Assembly (NCBI GenBank): GCA_050084985.1
Contig: JBITNC010000001.1
Coordinates: 76,198,001-76,262,000 of the forward strand
Length of the DNA stretch: 64,000 nucleotides
Origin: Nageia nagi
Lineage: Eukaryota > Pinophyta
Direction of reading: 5' to 3'
Shown: one piece after another, positions 59,891 to 64,000 of the stretch
Layout: each line of letters begins with the position of its first letter
How positions within the stretch are numbered: the stretch's first letter is position 1
The notes under the pieces: generated by a model
Database searches by the model: none
What the model saw: only the letters and a program-made list of their open reading frames with translations
Told to the model about the DNA's origin: nothing
Program-made: the position numbers and the translations under genes

Positions 59891-61384
59891 ATGAGAGCAA
59901 TGGAGGAAGAACTCACTCAGATTGAAAAGAATGAAACATGGGAACTCGTTCCCAGACCAGCCAACAAAAATGTGATTGGCACAAAGTGGGTCTTTCGTAA
60001 TAAGATGAATGAAGAAGGGAAAGTGATTCGAAATAAAGCTAGACTTGTTTGCAAGGGATATGCTCAAGTTGAAGGGATTGACTTTGAAGAAACCTTTGCA
60101 CCAGTAGCCAGATTAGAAGCCATTCGCATGTTTTTAGCCTTTGCAGTGTATAAAGACTTCACAGTGTATCAAATGGATGTAAAATCAGCCTTTCTAAATG
60201 GCAAAATTGAAGAAGAAGTCTATGTTGAACAGCCAGATGGTTTCCAATTGGGAGAGGATCCTAATCTGGTATGCAAACTAAAGAAGGCTCTGTATGGTTT
60301 GAAACAGGCACCCCGAGCATGGTACTCCAGACTTGATGCATATCTTCAGCAGCAAGGCTTTAGAAAAGGGAGAGTGGATAGCAATCTATACATTAAATCA
60401 GAAAAAGGAAATCAACTAATCATTGTTGTCTATGTAGATGATATAATTTTTGGAGGAAGCAAGAATGAGCTGTGTAAACATCTTGCCGACAACATGCAAA
60501 TAGAATTTGAAATGTCCATGATAGGTGAGCTTGCATTCTTTCTTGGCCTGCAAATCAATCAGTTGAAGAATGGCATGTTCATTTCTCAAACCAAATATGT
60601 TAAGGAGATGCTGAAGAAGTTCACTATGGAAGACTGTAAACCTGTGAGCACTCCTATGACAACAGGCTGCAAATTAAGCAAGAATGACAAAGCACCAACA
60701 GTAGATCAAACACAGTACAGGTCAATGATAGGAAGTTTGTTATATTTGACAGCTACTAGACCAGACATTCTTCAAGCTGTATGTATGGTTGCTCGATTTC
60801 AAGAGAATCCCAAAGAGACCCATGTTACTGCAGTAAAGAGAATTTTCAGATACCTCAAAGGAACAGTAGAATATGGCTTATGGTATCCCAGAGGAAAGAA
60901 CTTTACACTTACTGCTTTTTCAGATGCAGACTGGGCAGGATGCGTGGATGATAGGAAGAGCACCAGCGGAGGAGCATTTTATTTGGGTAATAATCTTGTT
61001 GGCTGGCACAGTAAAAAGCAAGACTCTGTATCCCTATCTACAGCAGAAGCAGAGTATATAGCAGCTACTTCTTGCTGCACACAGCTTCTATGGATGAAGC
61101 AGATGCTCAACGATTTTGGTATACAGATTAATGAGCCCATAACAATTCAGTGTGATAACAAAAGTGCAATCAATATTTCCAAAAATCCCGTTATGCACTC
61201 ACGCACAAAGCATATTGCAATCAGATATCACTTTCTCAAAGAAAAAGTGGCGCAAGGAGAAGTACAGTTAGACTTTGTCCCAACCACAGAGCAAGTAGCC
61301 GACATTTTTACAAAGCCCTTGTCCAAGGACGTCTTCGAATATCTTCGAACCAAGCTAGGAGTTGCTGTCTTGCCCAAGTATTAG
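59891..61384 (+). CDS. Sirevirus reverse transcriptase and RNase H (downstream of the stop)
   Basis: 497 residues from the first ATG after the stop. The frame is open from 59774 and is the same frame as the upstream part, so this is the C-terminal half of one polyprotein rather than a separate gene. RVT_2 runs from about residue 15 ([11 protein letters not shown]) with the catalytic YVDD at 181-184. The copia RNase H follows with Asp345/Asp347 (SDADWAG), Glu386 (STAEAEY), Asp422 (QCDNKSA) and the terminal VADIFTKPL. No lesion is visible in this half. Without readthrough or help from other copies it would not be translated. Confidence 0.95.
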   Translation: MRAMEEELTQIEKNETWELVPRPANKNVIGTKWVFRNKMNEEGKVIRNKARLVCKGYAQVEGIDFEETFAPVARLEAIRMFLAFAVYKDFTVYQMDVKSAFLNGKIEEEVYVEQPDGFQLGEDPNLVCKLKKALYGLKQAPRAWYSRLDAYLQQQGFRKGRVDSNLYIKSEKGNQLIIVVYVDDIIFGGSKNELCKHLADNMQIEFEMSMIGELAFFLGLQINQLKNGMFISQTKYVKEMLKKFTMEDCKPVSTPMTTGCKLSKNDKAPTVDQTQYRSMIGSLLYLTATRPDILQAVCMVARFQENPKETHVTAVKRIFRYLKGTVEYGLWYPRGKNFTLTAFSDADWAGCVDDRKSTSGGAFYLGNNLVGWHSKKQDSVSLSTAEAEYIAATSCCTQLLWMKQMLNDFGIQINEPITIQCDNKSAINISKNPVMHSRTKHIAIRYHFLKEKVAQGEVQLDFVPTTEQVADIFTKPLSKDVFEYLRTKLGVAVLPKY

Positions 61385-61407
61385 CTAGCTCTGAACGTCA
61401 CCTTCTC

Positions 61408-61596
61408 AGGGGGAGTACTTATTTTTTCTTTTCTATATCCAATGTTCACTCCTAATTTCCTGAGAATGTAGTGTATGGACTCAGGGGGAGTCTGTAAATG
61501 CCCTTTGTTATTGTTGACAAAGGGGGAGAAGTGTCCTGAATTTGGTATCTGATCAAGTGGTGTTAATGGTGTTGCCAACAATTCCAAAGGGGGAGA
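61408..61596 (+). promoter_or_regulatory. Four polypurine tracts
   Basis: AGGGGGAG at 61408-61415 and 61483-61490, AAAGGGGGAGAAG at 61519-61531, and AAAGGGGGAGA at 61586-61596, one base before the 3-prime LTR. The last is the usual plus-strand primer. Multiplied polypurine tracts are a reported Sirevirus trait. Confidence 0.85.
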
Positions 61597-61597
61597 T

Positions 61598-63400
61598 TGT
61601 TGAAGTATGTGTGACTGAGAAGTGTGATTGTAATTGTTGTCAACAAGATATTGATCAGGTTCCGGAGGATTAACTAAGTTCCGGAAGTTAAGAGAGACTG
61701 TTTGATCGGGTTCCGGAGGTTTAACTGTGTTCTGGAAGAGAAGAGTGACTGTAGTGATTGAGTTCCAGAAGTTTAACTAAGTTCCGGAAGAGAAGTGTGA
61801 TTGGTCGGGTTTCGAAGGATTGACCGAGATGACGTCAGCGATTTCGGGCTTTCACTTAGAACCGGGGTCCGGAAGTGATGACATCATGGTGCAAGTGTTC
61901 AAAGGTCCGGAGACAAAAGTCCGGAGATAAAGGTCCGGAGACAAAAGTCCGGAGGTCAAGGTCCGGAGACAAAAGTTCGGAGATAAAGGTCCGGAGACAA
62001 AAGTCCGGAGGTCAAGGTCTGGAGACAAAAGTCCGGAGGTCAAGGTCCGGAGATACACGTTCGGAGGTAAAGATCCGGAGATAAACGTCCGGAGATAAAA
62101 ATCCGGAGATACACGTCTGAAGATAAAAGTCCGGAAATGATGACGTCATGCGAGAAGCATTTTACTCTATTTCCGGAGTCCGGAAGATGATGACATCACA
62201 ATGTATACAGGAAACATCCGGTAAGCGAGGAAAAGAGTCCGGAATTATCAGAAAAGCTATTGAAGAACACAAAGGATCTGGAATCGTAAGAAATACCATA
62301 ATGAAGAATAAAAGAGTCCGAAATTAGCTGAAATCCGTGGGAAAAGAGGTATACCGATCTAAACAACTCCGTTTGAGAAATAGAAGCGTTCGTCAGTTAC
62401 AAACAAGGATTCTGTTGATAACGTATAATGGTAGGAACAGTTTCCTGGAGTGTTCTTGATGCGTAACGGTTAAGTACAGGAATGATGTGAAGAATGGATA
62501 AAAAGAAAAGGAGCAGAGAGTTGCAGCGGGGATCAGAAGAGTAGAAGTAATAAGTGCACAGCTCGAGGAGAGAAGTAGCTGAGATTGTACAGCTTGAGAA
62601 TAATGCAAGTAATGAGTGCACAGCTCGAGGAGAGAAGAAGCTGAGATTGCACAGCTGGAGGACAATGCAAGTTATGATTGCACAGCTCGAGGAGAAAGGA
62701 AGTTATGAGTGCACAGCTCGAGGAAAGTGGTAGTTGCGGTTTCACAGCTCAAGGAGAAGTGAAGCAGGTAATGGGATATGCAGATATAAGAGTTGGTTTC
62801 TTGGTGTAATAGGAAAGGGGTGAATAGAGGCAAAGTGTGTGTGGAGTATGTGATGAGAAGTATGTGAAGTAAAGTATGCAAACGCAGGTAATTGCATGAA
62901 TGTGATGAGCAGAGAAGTGAGTGAAAGCAAGTGCTGTGTGTAAAGTGAAGTATCTGAAGAGCATGAAGTGAGCATTAGAGCTAGACCATTGAGGGTCTTC
63001 TAGAACTGAATTCTTTTCTCCCTTTTGAATGTTGTATCAAGTGGGTGCTTGATAAGTGGTAGTGGGTGCTACCCTTCACAGTTGGTGCTGTGAATGAGAG
63101 AGCTGGAGTTGGTGCTCCAAGTAGTTGGTGCTGCTATTCTCAGAGTGGTAGTTGGTGCTACCCTTCACAGTCGGTGCTGTGAATTTGTAAGCTCTCTTTT
63201 ATGGCTGGATTTGGATTGGTGTCCAAGCAGTCTTGTTCGGGGATGTAGCCAATCTGGTGAACCTCGTTACATCTGGTGTTGTGTGATGTGCTGGTGTGAT
63301 TGCTTAGTTTTCTCTGGTTTTTAATCTATCGTTATTAAATTGATTATTTTTATATATACTGATTCACCCCCCCCCTCTCAGTGTCACTTGAAGTCCAACA
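61598..63400 (+). repeat. 3-prime LTR of the young Sirevirus
   Basis: Same modules as the 5-prime LTR shifted by 7156 bp: 14-bp array from 61905, 31-bp array 62556-62772, hairpins 63035-63226. In hairpin five, C-to-T at 63122 turns a C-G pair into a pair that is still possible as U-G in RNA. Confidence 0.95.
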
Positions 63401-63405
63401 CTTCT
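63401..63405. repeat. Right TSD (CTTCT) of the young Sirevirus
   Basis: Identical to 54437-54441. Confidence 0.95.
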
Positions 63406-63634
63406 TCAATATCTTAAAGGCCTTTATTTCTCAATCTACACTCCATTGTTGAGGTATAATCAAGTGAAGGTATAAATCTTTTTGATTGATTTTATTGTTG
63501 TGATTATTTTAAAATATGTTAGTTTATACTTTATGCTTAAAATGATGTAATTATTTACTAACCTTTTTTTAGTTGAAATTTTTTATTGCTTAGCTTATTG
63601 CTATTTTATAAAAAATTTGGGGTTAGTATATATA

Positions 63635-63680
<46 letters not shown>

Positions 63681-64000
63681 GCATTTCTTTGTTTTTCAAA
63701 TAAATTCTTCTCTTTGGGAAATAAAAAAATGGATAGTGTATTTTTACATATTATAGAGTATTCTTTACTAAACTACTACTCCAGTTCCATTTTTTTCTCC
63801 TAAAATATTTACAATATATTTTGAAATATATGTATTTATTTAAAAAAAAAGGTTTATGGGGGTTTCTTTTTTTCATACAATTTATGATTATTGCAAAAAT
63901 ATTCCTTTTTATACACATATGCTATTAATATATATATATATATATATATATCAAAATTTCTTTTGGGGGGAGTAAAGAGAGGCACCCACTATTCGTATCG
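63406..64000. other. AT-rich flank with TA microsatellites
   Basis: This continues the sequence interrupted at 54441, perhaps the leader of the old copia element. (TA)n tracts at about 63628-63677 and 63928-63951. No gene seen. Confidence 0.5.

Larger units (their letters stand above)
54442..63400 (+). mobile_element. Young Sirevirus-type Ty1/copia retrotransposon, 8959 bp
   Basis: All parts are present: matching 1803-bp LTRs, TSD CTTCT, initiator-Met primer site, one gag-pol frame with every catalytic motif, and four polypurine tracts. The only coding lesion I see is an in-frame TAA at 59771-59773. The large gag with coiled coil, the style of the protease/integrase (ILDSGCSSHMTGDK, ARTPQQNGVVERKNRT) and the multiple polypurine tracts point to the Sirevirus lineage. 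There is no room for an env-like gene: only about 200 bp lie between the stop at 61384 and the 3-prime LTR. The element is GC-richer than its surroundings. Confidence 0.95.

Noticed and set aside
61385-61597. An env-like gene as in some Sireviruses
   Set aside because: Only about 200 bp of noncoding sequence with polypurine tracts separate pol from the LTR.

Overview
This is a repeat-filled stretch of a large plant nuclear genome. No intact host gene is visible. The signs of a plant are Ty1/copia elements of the Sirevirus type, an L1-type LINE with a plant-style ORF1, decayed pentatricopeptide-repeat (PPR) and plant-mobile-domain (PMD) coding fragments, and a degenerate CCCTAAA telomere-like satellite. 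The sequence is strongly AT-rich except inside the youngest element. A gymnosperm or other giant-genome plant is plausible, but the species cannot be fixed from this window.

Layout. 1-8350: AT-rich sequence holding a decayed tRNA-like locus (2627-2698), a composite telomere-like satellite (2876-4640), a 22-bp minisatellite (5522-5812) and a SINE-like insertion (about 7790-7935). 8351-45540: two head-to-tail copies (A and B) of a roughly 9.5-kb unit. Each copy carries a PPR fragment (+), a decayed LTR-retrotransposon gag (-) and a decayed PMD gene (+). Copy A was later split by an antisense LINE (11851-28966, imperfect 13-bp target duplication). That LINE was itself hit by a Sirevirus (17585-28123, TSD CACCT) inside the zinc-knuckle codons of its ORF1. 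Copy A also holds a 1.1-kb TIR element (32857-33961). Copy B keeps the empty target site for both the LINE and the TIR element. 46213-52037: a non-autonomous LTR element with no recognisable pol (LARD-like). 53914-54441: an old copia-type LTR and primer-binding site. 54442-63400: a young, almost intact Sirevirus (TSD CTTCT) inserted just behind that primer-binding site.

The young Sirevirus is the best-preserved object. Its two 1803-bp LTRs differ at nine positions by my by-eye alignment, all transitions. One reading frame runs gag - three zinc knuckles - protease - integrase - reverse transcriptase - RNase H, and is interrupted by a single in-frame TAA at 59771. Its LTR is built from four tandem modules: 51-bp TTCCGGA repeats, a 14-bp TCCGGA array flanked by TGACRTCA sites, a 31-bp x 7 array, and a row of seven or eight short hairpins that share the hexaloop TTGGTG but have different stems. 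The older Sirevirus at 17.6-28.1 kb shows the same hairpin row with different stem sequences and the same loop. I consider that covarying hairpin array the most interesting undescribed-looking structure here.
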